This document shows positions 12,544-24,047 of a stretch of DNA of 64,000 nucleotides, piece after piece. Every line of letters starts with the position of its first letter. Within the stretch, counting starts at the first letter, position 1. This DNA is from Exophiala sp. HKRS030 (lineage: Eukaryota > Ascomycota > Eurotiomycetes > Chaetothyriales > Herpotrichiellaceae), in contig JAHWDD010000014.1 in NCBI GenBank assembly GCA_023897205.1, positions 372,001 through 436,000 on the forward strand, read 5' to 3'. Under the pieces are notes generated by a model, which was not told where the DNA came from, made no database searches, and saw nothing but the letters and a program-made list of their open reading frames with translations. A program made the position numbers and the translations under genes.

Positions 12544-14058
12544 ATGAGCATCATGGGTATCGCAAAGCTATTCGCATCGTGCCTGCTTCACACAGTGCCT
12601 GTCCTCCTGGCGTGTGGACATGCTTACGCTGAATCAACTACGAATCTTACGTTGACAGGTCACATTACCCCAGAGGAGGTGTTCAGTTTCGTTTACGTAC
12701 CTTTCGAGGTCGACCAGGACGTGACGTCGATCTTTGTGAACCAAACATACTCTTTTCAAGGCGCTGGGAATTCTCTTGACCTGGGAGTCTTTGACTCTCG
12801 CGGGATTGGAGCTATCAACGTAGAAGGAGGAAGGACGGGATCCCGAGGATGGTCTGGAGGATTCCGATTCAACTTTACAATCTCCGCAGAAGATGCGACG
12901 CCAGGCTACGTACGACGAGACATTGACATCCGCCATTCTCTCTGAAGGCTAACGTTCGCGCAGGATGCAGGCCCGATCCAGGCCGGCACATGGAACGTCG
13001 CACTCGGACCCTATGCGACCAACCGTTCTGGTATTGATTGGAAATTGGACATCTCATTGTCTCGAGACCCTAAAAAGACCTTGTGGACGCCTTCACTTGC
13101 CCCTGTATATAAAGGTTCTCTCTCGAGCCCGAAATGGCTCCGGGGCGATTTCCACATGCACACCATCTACTCCGATGGCAAATACCTTCCCAACCAACAA
13201 ATCAACAATGCCATGTCCCGAGACCTCGACTTCATTTTTTTCTCTGACCACAATACCGATACCAGCAATAACAACATCGCCAAATGGATCCCGGCGAACG
13301 CTTCCGAGCTTCTCGTCTGCCGCGCGATCGAGGTTACTACTCGACACGGTCACTGGCAAGCCATCGGGCTCGAGTATGCGCAGCAGGTCGAGTGGCGATA
13401 CACAAATGCCTCGAATGACACGGGTTACGCTGATGCAGCCACACAAGTGTTGAACAGCGGCGCCCTCGTTTCGATCAACCACCCCTTCCAAAATTGCTCA
13501 CGTTGTGACTGGACGCTTGATTGGGACCACAATCAAGCCATCGAGGTGTGGAACGGTCGCTTCGACCCGTTAGACGAGGTCGGCGTGCAATGGTGGCAAG
13601 CCGAGCTGGGACGGGGCAAGAGAATCACAGCCATCGGTGGCAGTGACGCACACAGCTACCCCGACATCAACGGCCTACCGACCACGGTGGTCAGAGTTGA
13701 AGGTGAGAAGAGTCAATCGGCAATCGTGCAAGCTGTCAAGACGGGGAGGGTGTATCTTGTCGAAGGTCCTGGACAAGAAATCGATTTCGCTGTTCAATAT
13801 GGCAACAAAACGGCGCAGATTGGAGATGTCGTACCCAAATCAGAATGCGGTCCGGGTATATATGCGACATTTACGGGGGTTGGATTCGCCGGAGCAGATG
13901 CCTGTTTCATCAGTGAAAAGGGCTATTTCAGCAATGTGTCCATTGTGGATGGCCAGAGCATTCATCAGCCTCTGCCGAATGTAGAGTTTGTCCGAGTTGA
14001 AGTGAGGAATTCATCAAACATCCTCCTGGGGCTAACGAACCCGGTGTATGTTGTGTGA
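12544..14058 (+). CDS. Secreted PHP-domain metallohydrolase, CehA/McbA-like
   Basis: Two exons: 12544-12909 and 12964-14058, 486 aa. A hydrophobic N-terminus (LLHTVPVLLACGHAYA) looks like a signal peptide, and several N-x-S/T sites fit secretion. The PHP metal motifs appear in order: DFHMHTIYSDG, SDHN, a catalytic-region INHPF and GGSDAHS. The first 120 residues form a beta-rich accessory domain before the PHP domain, as in bacterial CehA/McbA-type proteins, which include carbamate hydrolases. The reaction here is unknown; phosphoester or carbamate hydrolysis are possibilities. It sits in a same-strand run with the nitrilase and the beta-lactamase-like hydrolase. Confidence 0.8.
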
Positions 14059-14284
14059 TGAGGGTGAGAACGAGTGCGGAATGGTCAAAGGACACTTGAA
14101 GATAAGCCATCAACTAGATAACAAAAGTAAGCTGTAAGATCCTTGCAGGCGTTTCCTTCGCAGACATTGCGAGCCGAGGTTGCGGAATAGCGGGGAATAT
14201 TTATCATCAAAGTTGAGCACCAACCTGATTTCTCCAGCATCGTTCCAGCCTCCACGGTTTTCCGTCAGCGTCTCCATTCTCAAC

Positions 14285-15727
14285 ATGGGTTTCCGTGAGA
14301 CTTTGCAAGCGGCAGTGGCTCCAGGGCCGGACCGTAGAATTCCTGGAGCTGTGGTGATGGCAGCTGATGCTTCTGGTAGTGACTTTTGGTTTCCGGCACA
14401 TCGAGTCATAACCACTAATCGTTTTCAAAGGGAAAATCATCTACTCACAGGCTGAAGGGCAGACGTCGGTCGATCCAGACGAGGCAAAACCAATGTCGAT
14501 TGACACGACCTTTTGGATAGCATCATGCACCAAGCTAGCCACGTCGATCGCGGCATTACAGGCAGTCGAGAAGGGACTCTTGGACCTCGACGCCGACATA
14601 TCCAAGGTTCTGCCGGAATGGAAGGAACCCGAGATCTTGACAGGCTTCTCCGATGCCGGCGAGCCTCAGCTGAAGAAAGCCAGCAAAAAGATCACGTTGC
14701 GTCAATTGCTGTCACACTCGAGCGGGATGGGCTACGACTTTTTGAATCCGGAACTAGCAAAATGGAGACAGTTCAAAGGACAGCCGATCGGTGCCTCGGG
14801 GGAGCCTCTTGTCTGTTTGAATCCTGCATATCGTAAACGCAATTGGCATTTTCTGACCGCAGGCACAACAGACGAAAAGACAGTTCCTACCGCTAGTATA
14901 CGAGCCAGGAGAAGGTTGGTCATACAGCGTCGCGATTGACTGGGCAGGGAAAATGGTTGAGAAAGTAAACGGAGGCGTCCGCCTTGGTGAATACCTGAAG
15001 CGGCACATCTGGGAGCCTCTGGGAATGACTTCAACCGGCTTCCGAATCGCAGAAAATGATCGGATTCGCAACAACCTTTGTCCGACCACGAAACGAGAAC
15101 TGACGGGTGAATTGGCTCCTTCCGCGCCGTATAATCACCAGAACCCTGTGGATGATTTGGGGGGCGGAGGTTTGTACAGTTCTGCAGCTGATTATATCAA
15201 GCTGCTGATTTCGTTGCTGAAGAATGACGGGACATTACTGAAGCCAGAGACCACAAAAATGATGTTTGAGCCTCAGCTTGCGGACCCCAGACACCTGCTG
15301 GTTCACACGCAGAATCCAAAGACTGGCGGAATGTTCAGAAATGGTGTCGATTCTGAATCCTGGAATTTTGGACTGGGTGGCATTTTGACCACCGCAGAGG
15401 TACCAGGTGTGTGCAAAAAAGGTACAATGTCCTGGGGAGGACTTCCTAACTTGGTACGTTGATCCATGTACCCACGTGTGTTATGTCCATGTCTCTCATG
15501 TCGAGTCAACCCTCACCGAACGAATCATCTCTCCTCTCCTGTGCATGCTTCCCACCTTTAACTTTCCACATGCTGATGTTACAATCTTTCAGTTCTGGTG
15601 GATTGATCCAGTTGCCGGCAACTGTGGAATATACGCTTCTCAATTACTCCCACCAGGAGATCCGACCTCGATTGCACTGTCTGTGGAGTTCCATAAGGAG
15701 ATCTATGCTTGCAGTAATGGAAGTTGA
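14285..15727 (+). CDS. Serine beta-lactamase-like hydrolase / acyltransferase (LovD/EstB type)
   Basis: Four exons: 14285-14375, 14431-14810, 14863-15453 and 15593-15727, 398 aa. The S-x-x-K motif is Ser62-Cys-Thr-Lys65 (WIASCTK), and the conserved tyrosine lies in EPGEGWSYS. The C-terminal FWWIDPVAGNCGIYASQLLPPGDP matches the fungal transesterase-type branch that includes LovD. Members are cytosolic esterases or acyltransferases of secondary metabolism or detoxification. The second intron (14811-14862) was placed because it restores the frame into FLPLVYEPGEGW. No signal peptide is seen. A second member of the broad beta-lactamase-like family occurs at 54130 in the other cluster. Confidence 0.82.
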
Positions 15728-16571
15728 TGGTGAGCGTGATAGCGGTCAATTCTAGCTGCGTTCACGCAGCTTTTGTAACGTGAATGGGTCAATCTCCAAG
15801 ATAGAAGCGGGGACGACTCCCTTCACAAGGCTCTTTGATTTGAACTGCGTCAACGAGGAATAAATCAATCGGAAAGCTGCAATATCCTAACCGTACCTCG
15901 CTCATCAACTGAAGCGCCACGTTTACTATACTTTGAGCTAGACATGCGTTCTGTGGGAGTGCTCGCACCAGAACACTCTGATATTCGGACTCGGATCTCC
16001 ATGCGGAGTTGATCTCAATCCTCCCCTTGATAGGTTTTCCCATGAAACGAGGCACAGTGGACCTGTCTCATGGGAATCGAATCCCGGTGCCGACGGAGAA
16101 CAACCCCCGCTCATTTGGGGTACTTGCGCTATGAGTAAGACCCAGGGCTTGTTAAGCAATTCTAATCTGCATAAAGTCTTGCTAGACGTGGTCTAGATTG
16201 GCCCCGAAATGGCGGGTCCATCCCCGCGTCAATGGAGCTCCCTCTGGCCTGGTCTGGGGATTGTTGGTCCTGTCAGGACGCGTAGTTCCACCCCCGCAAA
16301 GTCAAAAAGAGGCATGGTAAAGCTCGAAGAACTGCTACGACGAATTCCTCAAGACCGCCTTGGCTGTTGGAGTAACATCCTCGTATTAGATCAAAGTTTA
16401 TCTTTTCCGAGGTAATGAATGCTTCGGAGAAGGTGAAAGGAGAAAGGATGTACCCACGACATATATCGAGGTATATTCAAGTATCGCCCCGAGTTTGGTG
16501 TTTCCTAGTCCCTTGGGTAGCTTCTCCTCGTCAAAGAAGCCCTTCTCATCTCCGTTTGATCGCCTGTCAAT
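15728..16571. other. Intergenic region upstream of the sugar-type transporter
   Basis: 844 bp without a supportable gene. At 16060-16090 the minus strand carries a T-loop-like GATTCGATTCCC, but I could not fold a tRNA around it. Confidence 0.3.
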
Positions 16572-18452
16572 ATGATTTCTCTTGTGCAATTCGGTGTAAG
16601 TATCGTCAAGAATCACTCTGCCTGCCTGCTCTCCATACACTAAGACAATAATCAGATTGTTCTATTCGTTGCCCTGGGCAGCATCACCTATGGATATGGG
16701 TCGAGTATCATCGCAACCACCACAGGGCAGCCCACCTTTCTGTCGTATTTCGAACTCGACACACGTTCAAACTCGGATGAACTCCTGGGTGCCATCAATG
16801 GCCTCTTCTCGGTTGGCGGCCTCTTCGGCTGTATCTCCTGTTTCTGGATTCCGGACAAATGGGGCCGAAAGAGGGCAATCCTTTTCGCTTCTTTCACCTC
16901 CATCATTGGTAACGGCCTGGCAGCTGGAAGTGTACACATTGCCATGTTCATGATCGCCAGGATGATCACGGGCTACTCCGTGGGAGCCTTGGTCAGCCTC
17001 ATTCCGCTCTACCAGAGCGAGATCTCGCCCCCCAGGATCCGTGGCCTGCTGGTTGGCATGCACGGCACCGGCATCGCGACTGGCTACGTTGCTGCCAGCT
17101 GGACCGGCTTTGGCTTTTACTTTGTCAACGCCAGTGGCACCCAATGGAGGATGCCGCTGGCTATTGGTGGTCTCTGGCCACTCCTTCTCGCTGGCGGTGT
17201 CTTGTTTATTCCAGACTCCCCACGTTGGCGTAAGTTGTGAGCCACACAGAACGAAACATCACTTCTCTGACTTCCTCTCAGTGTTGACCAAGTCTCGTCC
17301 CGAGGAAGCCCTCAAAGCCTTCAAAGCTTGCCGGACCGAGTCGGGTCCACGGAACAATGAGCATGCTATCATGGAAGAATTTCGACTTTTGCGCGCTCAA
17401 GTCGAGGAAGAGATGAAGGACCATGTACCCCTCAAAGAATTCTTTACAAGGCCAGCTCTGCGCAAGAGATGCTGGATTGGTTGGCTTACCATGGTCGCTG
17501 GTCAATGTACCGGGACAATTGTCATCAACAGTGAGTATATCTGGGGTACCAAAAGATCTAAGCTAGTCTCCAGGGCTAACCCTGGTGCGCAGACTACGGT
17601 CCTTTCCTGTACCGCAACCTCGGCTTCAGTGTGGTCAATCAGCTTCTCATCCAGTGTGGTTGGATCACTGTGTGCCTCTTCGGTAACGCGTTCAATGCTG
17701 CCGTCATTGACCATTTTGGGAGGGTGCGGATGCTCCGTGAGTACCGTGACGCACCCGCGTACTTGATGAGAGGGGCTAACTCCTCGCAGTCTTTGGGTTC
17801 ACCGGCGACGTTATCGCGCTTGCTGGCGAGTGTGCGTCAGTTTCGGTTTATCAAAGGACCGGCTCTACGGCGGCGGCGAAAGCAGCCGTGTTCTTCCTCT
17901 TCCTTCACATCGGCTTTTACGGATGGACTATTGACGCAAGCACGTACATCTACGCCACTGAAATCTTCCCCAACCCTCTCCGTGCTCGTGGCATCGGAAT
18001 TTCCTGCTCTGGGTTGTTTATGGCTATCATTGTCTTCACGAGGCAAGTATTTAAGAGATCCCATCTGGCGTTTGTCTAACCAGGAACAGCGCCGCTCCCA
18101 CTGCATTCAACACCATCGGCTGGAAGTACTACCTTGTCTTCACCATCCTTACAGCCCTTTGTGTCGTCATTATTTGGTTCTATTTTCCAGAAGTATGTAC
18201 CTTTGTCATAGTGTCGAAGCGTCTAGAGTTTTACTTACCATGACACAGACCAAAGGCTTAGCTCTCGAGGACGTCGCCGAGATTTTCGGCGACGGTATCG
18301 TGTTGACGGATACCCGTGAAGAACAGATCCACCAACAGTTCAAGCAATCCCATTACCATGCAGAGGTTCTTGACGAGGTGGCGGATACCCAACCCGTCCA
18401 CGTTGGCGAAAAGGGTGAAGATGACAAGGCTAAAACTGAGCATATCTCCTAA
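16572..18452 (+). CDS. MFS sugar-type transporter
   Basis: Seven exons: 16572-16595, 16656-17229, 17282-17530, 17593-17736, 17790-18042, 18090-18192 and 18249-18452, 516 aa. The protein has the twelve-helix sugar-porter layout: PDKWGRKRAI (the A-loop R-X-G-R-R-like motif), RMITGYSVGALVSLIPLYQSE, PDSPRW after helix 6, DHFGRVRML, and YATEIFPNPLRARG after helix 10. It should sit in the plasma membrane as a proton symporter for a sugar, polyol or related small molecule. The intron at 18043-18089 has a GC donor (AG|GCAAGT), required to keep the frame between VFT and AAPTAFNTIGW. The first exon codes for only eight residues, so the start is less certain than the rest. Confidence 0.85.
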
Positions 18453-19337
18453 GTGGCCACGATAATCAACAGTGTTCTATCGACAATATTTGCACTATAT
18501 GGCCATTTCTGGAAGTCGCGGAGAGCAATCCTTGCAGCGATGAGTAAATAGGGAGATGGCGGTCTTGAGGTTGGTTACCTAACAAGGGTAGATCGTGGGT
18601 CTGGCGATTTGATCATTAGTTCTGATACGTGGAATAAACGTAGAAAACAAAGGATCGACATCAATGCTGAACTTGGGATATCGGTACACAATAAGTAACC
18701 GGCGAGGATGACTCCCTTGTTCCAGGACTTGTTCATGACGTCTGGTTGCTGTCCAATGATCGATCTCAATCTGATGGGCGACAGAACTTCAAAAATAAAG
18801 CCAAGTTGCAATTCAACTATACCACGCTGATCTTTACGCCCAGGTGCAGTATTGTGAAGTGCTTACAGTGAAATTAGAAGCGACGAATTCTGTGGCAACG
18901 GCCTTTGTACTTGCCGGTGATGACTTTCCTACATACGATTGTCAACTCCATCAAAACAGCTCTATTGAACCAGAAACACTTGCCGTCTTGCTTTCCCTAC
19001 GCGTCGAACCTGCTGCTGCTTTTGAGGTGTTGGTTGGCCCGTTCCCATCAATACCGCTGACAGTGCCTGGTATTTCTCAAACAGCCCAAGCGTTTTCAAA
19101 TGACCGGTCACGGCACAGCTCAACACAACTGCCGAAGATTGTGCCTTATCAATTATGAAACATGGAGTCAGCCATCAACAGATCTGACCCTCCACCCCCG
19201 GTCGGAATAGATACTCCGTCCTTATCACGAGGTTGCTGATCCTGGCTTCCCCAGACACTGCGCCATGGTCTCGTGCATAAAAGGATGGATATGCCCAACT
19301 CTTTCTCCTTGTAAATCGACTAAACATCCTCTTCGAC
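18453..19337. other. Intergenic region between two MFS genes
   Basis: 885 bp with no frame showing protein motifs. It holds the promoter of the TRI12-like gene; nothing else could be identified. Confidence 0.3.
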
Positions 19338-21338
19338 ATGACTTCCACACGAGAAGATACGATGGAATCCCCCAATGCTGCCACCGTTGAACCACCCAAG
19401 GACTTCAAGTCAATCAATCCTTCTCCAGATGAATGCATTGATCTTGACGAAAATGCGGAGGTGGGGGTTGTACTGGGATGGCGTACATGGGTAGTCGTGT
19501 TCATCTCAGCATATCTCACGCAAGTACTGACAAACCCTTCTGTGACTCAAATACTAACATTACGGAACAGCCTCTTCATGCAAATCTTCACCACCGTCGC
19601 TGCCCCTTCCACCATCGCATTCATCGTTCAAGATATTGGAGATCAAGCTATGTCTGCTTGGGTGCTACAGGTTGGTCTCTCAACTATTTGTCGTGCCAAC
19701 AAATACTGACAGCCCTTAGACCCCATTACTGATCCAGGCTGTTTTGAATCCCATCATTGGACGACTGTCCGACGTCTTGGATCGCAAAATGCTAGTCACT
19801 CTCACACCAATCGTCGCCTTTGCCGGTTCTGTCATGTCTGCCAGAGCAAATGATATGAACCTGTTGATTGCTGGAGGTGTCCTCTACGGTGTCACCCTTG
19901 CTACCATCGGAGTCGTTGGCACGATTCCTGCAGAAATCTTACCGCTCAAATATCGAACAGTGGCCAGCGGTATTGGCTTCCTAGGTGGTGCCAGTGGTGG
20001 ACTGTACGTTGCCCCAAACAGCTCAAAATCCTTACTAACATCATACCCAGAGTGGCTGGTCTTGTCGCCGGTGCTTTCTGCAGAACTCCAGGTGGGTGGC
20101 GGAATATGTTTTGGGTACAGGCAGCCTTACAGTTGCTTGTGTCTGTATGCTTCTTCGTCTTTTACTGGCCTCCTAAATCCAATCGAGAATTCCCCAAGAT
20201 GAGTGTTCGACAAATTATTTGGGCCTGCGACCCAATTGGTTCGTTCCTGTACATCGGTGGTGCTACCTGCTGCATCATGGCTCTCAACTGGGCATCTGGA
20301 CTCTACTCCTGGTCGAACCCACATGTGGTGGCACCCTTGGTCATCGGCATTGTCTGCCTCCTGCTGTGTGGCGCCTATGGTATGACCCTCAGATCCAATC
20401 CATAAGACTTTCTGACTGTGCTCTTAGAATGGAAAGGTAGATCGGATGGTCTCATGGCTCACGTCTTCTTCCAAGGTGGACGCAACTTCCCGCTCGCACT
20501 CTTCGCAGTCTTGGTCGAAGGCTGGATATACTACAGCGCCATCAATACCATCATGAACCAAATGACGCTTTATCTTGGCTGGGAAACTGATGCCTTGATC
20601 ATCGGAGTGCGTCAACTCGCATACAGCGGCCCTACGATAATAGCTTCAATCGTCGTCATCTGGTACTCGACCCGATACAAAGACGTCAAATGGCCTCTGG
20701 TCGCCTCGTTTGTCTTGTTCCTCATCACCGCCTGCGTCTTCACAGCCACAAAGCGGGACTGGAATTATGTCTCACTCGGTATTTCAGCCGTGTGCGGCAT
20801 CGGGCAAGCTGGACCACTCACTCTCCTGGTTGCTGTGGTACAGTACGCGGCACCACATGCATACCTCTCAACTGCTACAGGTGCGGCATTCTCCATCCGG
20901 GCAATCGGAGGTGCTTTTGGTTCGGCGGTTCTATACACCATTGCCTTCGGCCACGTGAAATCACACTACGGAAACACCGTCGCTCAAGCCGCCATTGAAG
21001 CAGGATTGTCACCCAAAGATGTTCCCATCTTGTTGGGTGTCATGGCAGGGGGTAACGGCCCACCCACCGAAGGATCACTTGCCGGTGTGTTGTCGCAAGC
21101 CCTACCGTCCGCCACACTGCCAATCATCCGAGCTGCGAGGACTGCAGGCCAAATTGTGTACACAAGAGGGTTCCAACTGGCTTGGGCTAGTGTCATTCCC
21201 ATGGCAGTCATCTCGATTGTGTGTTGCGTATTCCTACAGCAAGTCGGGAGACTGATGACCGAGAAGGTCGAAGCACCTCTTGAGAAGACACGAGAAGATG
21301 TAGAGGTCAAGATGTCGTCGAAGACTGAAGATGAGTGA
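19338..21338 (+). CDS. MFS efflux pump, TRI12/siderophore-type
   Basis: Five exons: 19338-19519, 19571-19670, 19720-20003, 20051-20379 and 20428-21338, 601 aa. About fourteen hydrophobic segments are visible. GRLSDVLDRK follows helix 2, and the layout matches the fungal trichothecene-efflux-pump (TRI12-like) group, which exports toxic or secondary metabolites. The cytoplasmic N-terminus is about 55 residues and the C-terminus is acidic. The first intron (19520-19570) has a GC donor (AC|GCAAGT) with a good CTAAC branch point; the nearby GT would break the frame. It lies on the same strand as the sugar-type transporter and converges on the amidase. Self-protection or export of a product of the nearby hydrolases is an inference only. 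Confidence 0.83.
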
Positions 21339-21795
21339 GCAGAAGAACCCTGTCTGTGCAACCTGAGGACAATAATTCAGTGGGGTATATGTAGGATGAA
21401 GCTGTTGAGCAACTTTGACATATCATTGCGCACAAACATCTTTCTGTGTGGTTTTTTAGCTACCATTCGTGATCGTTCGAGCGACAATAACCAAGGGTAT
21501 TCTGGCAGGTCTACATTCTTAAGTTGAGGTTTAGCAGTTCACCCATACTATGCCTTCCCGGAACTGGATGTCTTATGCATGGCCAAGACAACAGCCCCCG
21601 ATGCTGCACTGCCGCTGCGTACGGAATTTGCAAAAATTCCGCTCATGCAACCGACGACGCTCGGATCAAAGAATAGGTTGGAACGACTCGGAGAGTTCAC
21701 CGCCGGCCTAGATGCAGATCTAATTTGAAATGATTAGCAGAAGAGGAACAGTGGCAATATAGTACTAAAATCCTATTCATATCTATCATCTACGT
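21339..21795. other. Convergent 3' region
   Basis: 457 bp between the stop codons of the efflux pump and the amidase. Nothing beyond untranslated sequence is apparent. Confidence 0.3.
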
Positions 21796-23625
21796 TTACG
21801 ACTGGTTCAAAACTTCATCTATCACTTGACCAACTTGTAAGCACACCTCATCTCTCATGTTTGGGGTAAAGACCTGAATCGCAGTTGGCGCTTGGTCGAT
21901 GTCTTCCGGATTGTCTGTTTCCACCGATTCTTGTTAGCCACTCTACTCTGCTAGCAACGTTTGCAAAGCTGGAAAAGGAGAGGGGTGGGGAGCATCTCAC
22001 ATGAACCTGCGTCTCCAAAGTCTCCAGGTGTGGCATCTAGGTCTTTACTGGCTTTCCCCAAGGGAACAATGCATGCGGGATACTGAGAGTTGATGCGAGT
22101 TAGTCAGAAACCAGAAAAAAACTAGTACGGGCCAACGTACATCCAAGACGTTCAAAAACACTGTGTAAGCCGGATAGCGATATGTGTCATGTTTGACGGC
22201 CGTGTGCTGAGCTCCAGGGCAGATGACGACGTCAAGGTTCGACTCATTCCACAACTTTCTCCATTCCTCCTTCAAGCGTTGTATTTGCCCTCCCAGGGCG
22301 GCAATCTTGTGGTACATGTCCAGACGGTCAAACTCCACCCAAAATGACTTCATGGCTTCTCCTCGGGAAGGAGCGGCGCCTGCCGCCACAGACGGGACGA
22401 CCGGTTCTCCCGAGCTCGCGATGAATTCAAACCCTCCCTTCATGTCGAGTGTGAATGCTGCCATTGACAGTTCCGCGAGACTGGCGACGTGAGACCTTTC
22501 GGGGCCGATGGGAACGAGGTTGTGACCTTTTTCGGCGAGAAGAGCACAGGCATTGTCCAAAGCTCTCTTGACTGGTGGATGGAAAGGGAGGGTGGTGTCA
22601 TCTGTCAACACCCCAATAGTGAGCCTCGTCGATGATGGAAGAGGTGTCAAGTGTTGCCAGGGAACATCGAGACAGGTCGAGTCATGTCGGGCTGGGCGAG
22701 CAGAGATTACAGCCTCGGTCAGAAGTTGCAATGCCTCGAACGAGTTCGCCATGGGTCCTGCGGCGGGATGAATGGGAGAATATCCAGGCGGGACAGGGGA
22801 TTGCTGATTTCCGAACGGGATCCGGCCGGTCGTCGGCTTAAAGCCGTAGACTCCGCAGCACAACGAAGGAATACGAATGGAACCGGCAATGTCGGTGCCT
22901 ATGCCCAGGGGTGACCCGCGGAAAGCGATCAACGCACCTTCTCCCCCGGTGCTGCCACCGGCGGTCAGCGTCGTGTTATGCGGGTTCAACGTCCGACCCC
23001 ATACGTTGTTGTGCGAGTCCGCCGTCATCATCGTCTGAGGGATGTTCGTCTTGACGTATAGGACGGCCCCCATCTCGAGAAGCATGTCGACGAGCACAGA
23101 GTTCTGCTCGGCGGGTTTGTTGACCAGGGACACGAACCCGATACTGGAGTCGATCCCCTTCAGCTTGAAGCTGTCCTTGAGACTGATCGGGAGACCGTGC
23201 AGCGGTCCAGATGGTTTCCCAGATGCCGCCAGGTATTCATCCAGCTCCTTTGCTCGTTTCAGTGCAGCATCGTAAAAGACTTCGGTGAGGCAGTTCGTGA
23301 GTTGCTGGGCAATGGCGGCGCGTTTACAAAACGCCGTGGTAACTTCTACTGACGACAAGGTACCTTTCGCCAGCGCGTCAAGTAGTTGAGCCGTGCTGTA
23401 GTTTTCTGTAATCTCAAGTTCTCGGGTAGACAAAATGCCACTTCGACGTGGAATATCTTGCTCAATGATCCGATTTGGATTGGCCTCTAGAGGCAGAGTC
23501 AAGCCCTGCCAGATGGCATCTGGCAAAAGCCAGCCAGAGGGGACTAGCTTCTTTGCTGCCCTCTGTTTTTCAGCTACTATTCCTTGCCATGGTTTCGGCG
23601 ACTCGCTGATTCCCAAGGAGCCCAT
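21796..23625 (-). CDS. Amidase (amidase-signature family, acetamidase-like)
   Basis: Three exons: 23625-22141, 22082-22007 and 21914-21796, 559 aa. The Ser-cisSer-Lys triad is readable as Lys150 (LPISLKDS), Ser225 (AGGSTGGEGAL) and Ser249 (GTDIAGSIRIPS), with the usual spacing. The C-terminal APTAIQVF motif is recovered only after removing two introns, which supports the model. The family hydrolyses amides to acid plus ammonia; acetamidases of this type let fungi use amides as nitrogen sources. It is cytosolic. The open frame continues upstream of 23625 for about 109 codons, but that extension has no family character. A regulator gene lies directly behind it on the same strand. Confidence 0.87.
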
Positions 23626-24047
23626 CGTTCTTGTAAGCTGATTGAAGGTTGTAGGCGAAACAAAAGGAATTGTAGGAGCTGTACGATCTTTCCAAAATTG
23701 TATTTCCAAGCACCAGGAAACGGGGAGAGGTGCACACACACGCAAATCCGGTTCAGTGGGATAGCTGTCCAGAACGAAAGAAGTCGCAAAGAAAGCACAT
23801 CTGGGGATGTGTGAACGAGACACTTTCCCACTAGTTGCTTCCCCAGAACACGTACTGCACCGTGGGTCCGTGTCCCAAGGTTCCAGACCACACCAGATTA
23901 GGCGTGCCGCCACGCTAGGGGCTCTCGGTAGATGTTGTCTGCGAGGACACAAGATTCAAGGCGGGGCACAAAGATACGACAGACAGACATGGACCACCTT
24001 GTCAACTAATCATTACATACAGGTCGGAAAGCGATGACTCGCAGGCA
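23626..24047. other. Intergenic region between amidase start and regulator stop
   Basis: 422 bp containing the amidase promoter. The amidase reading frame stays open through most of it, which I regard as chance. Confidence 0.3.

Noticed and set aside
16030..16110. tRNA-like T-loop on the minus strand
   Set aside because: A GATTCGATTCCC string is present, but the T-stem pairs poorly and no acceptor stem or anticodon arm can be drawn.
22045..23952. Amidase extended to 635 aa in one frame
   Set aside because: The upstream 109 codons lack family character, and the 3' part runs through an intron; the spliced model recovers the APTAIQV motif.
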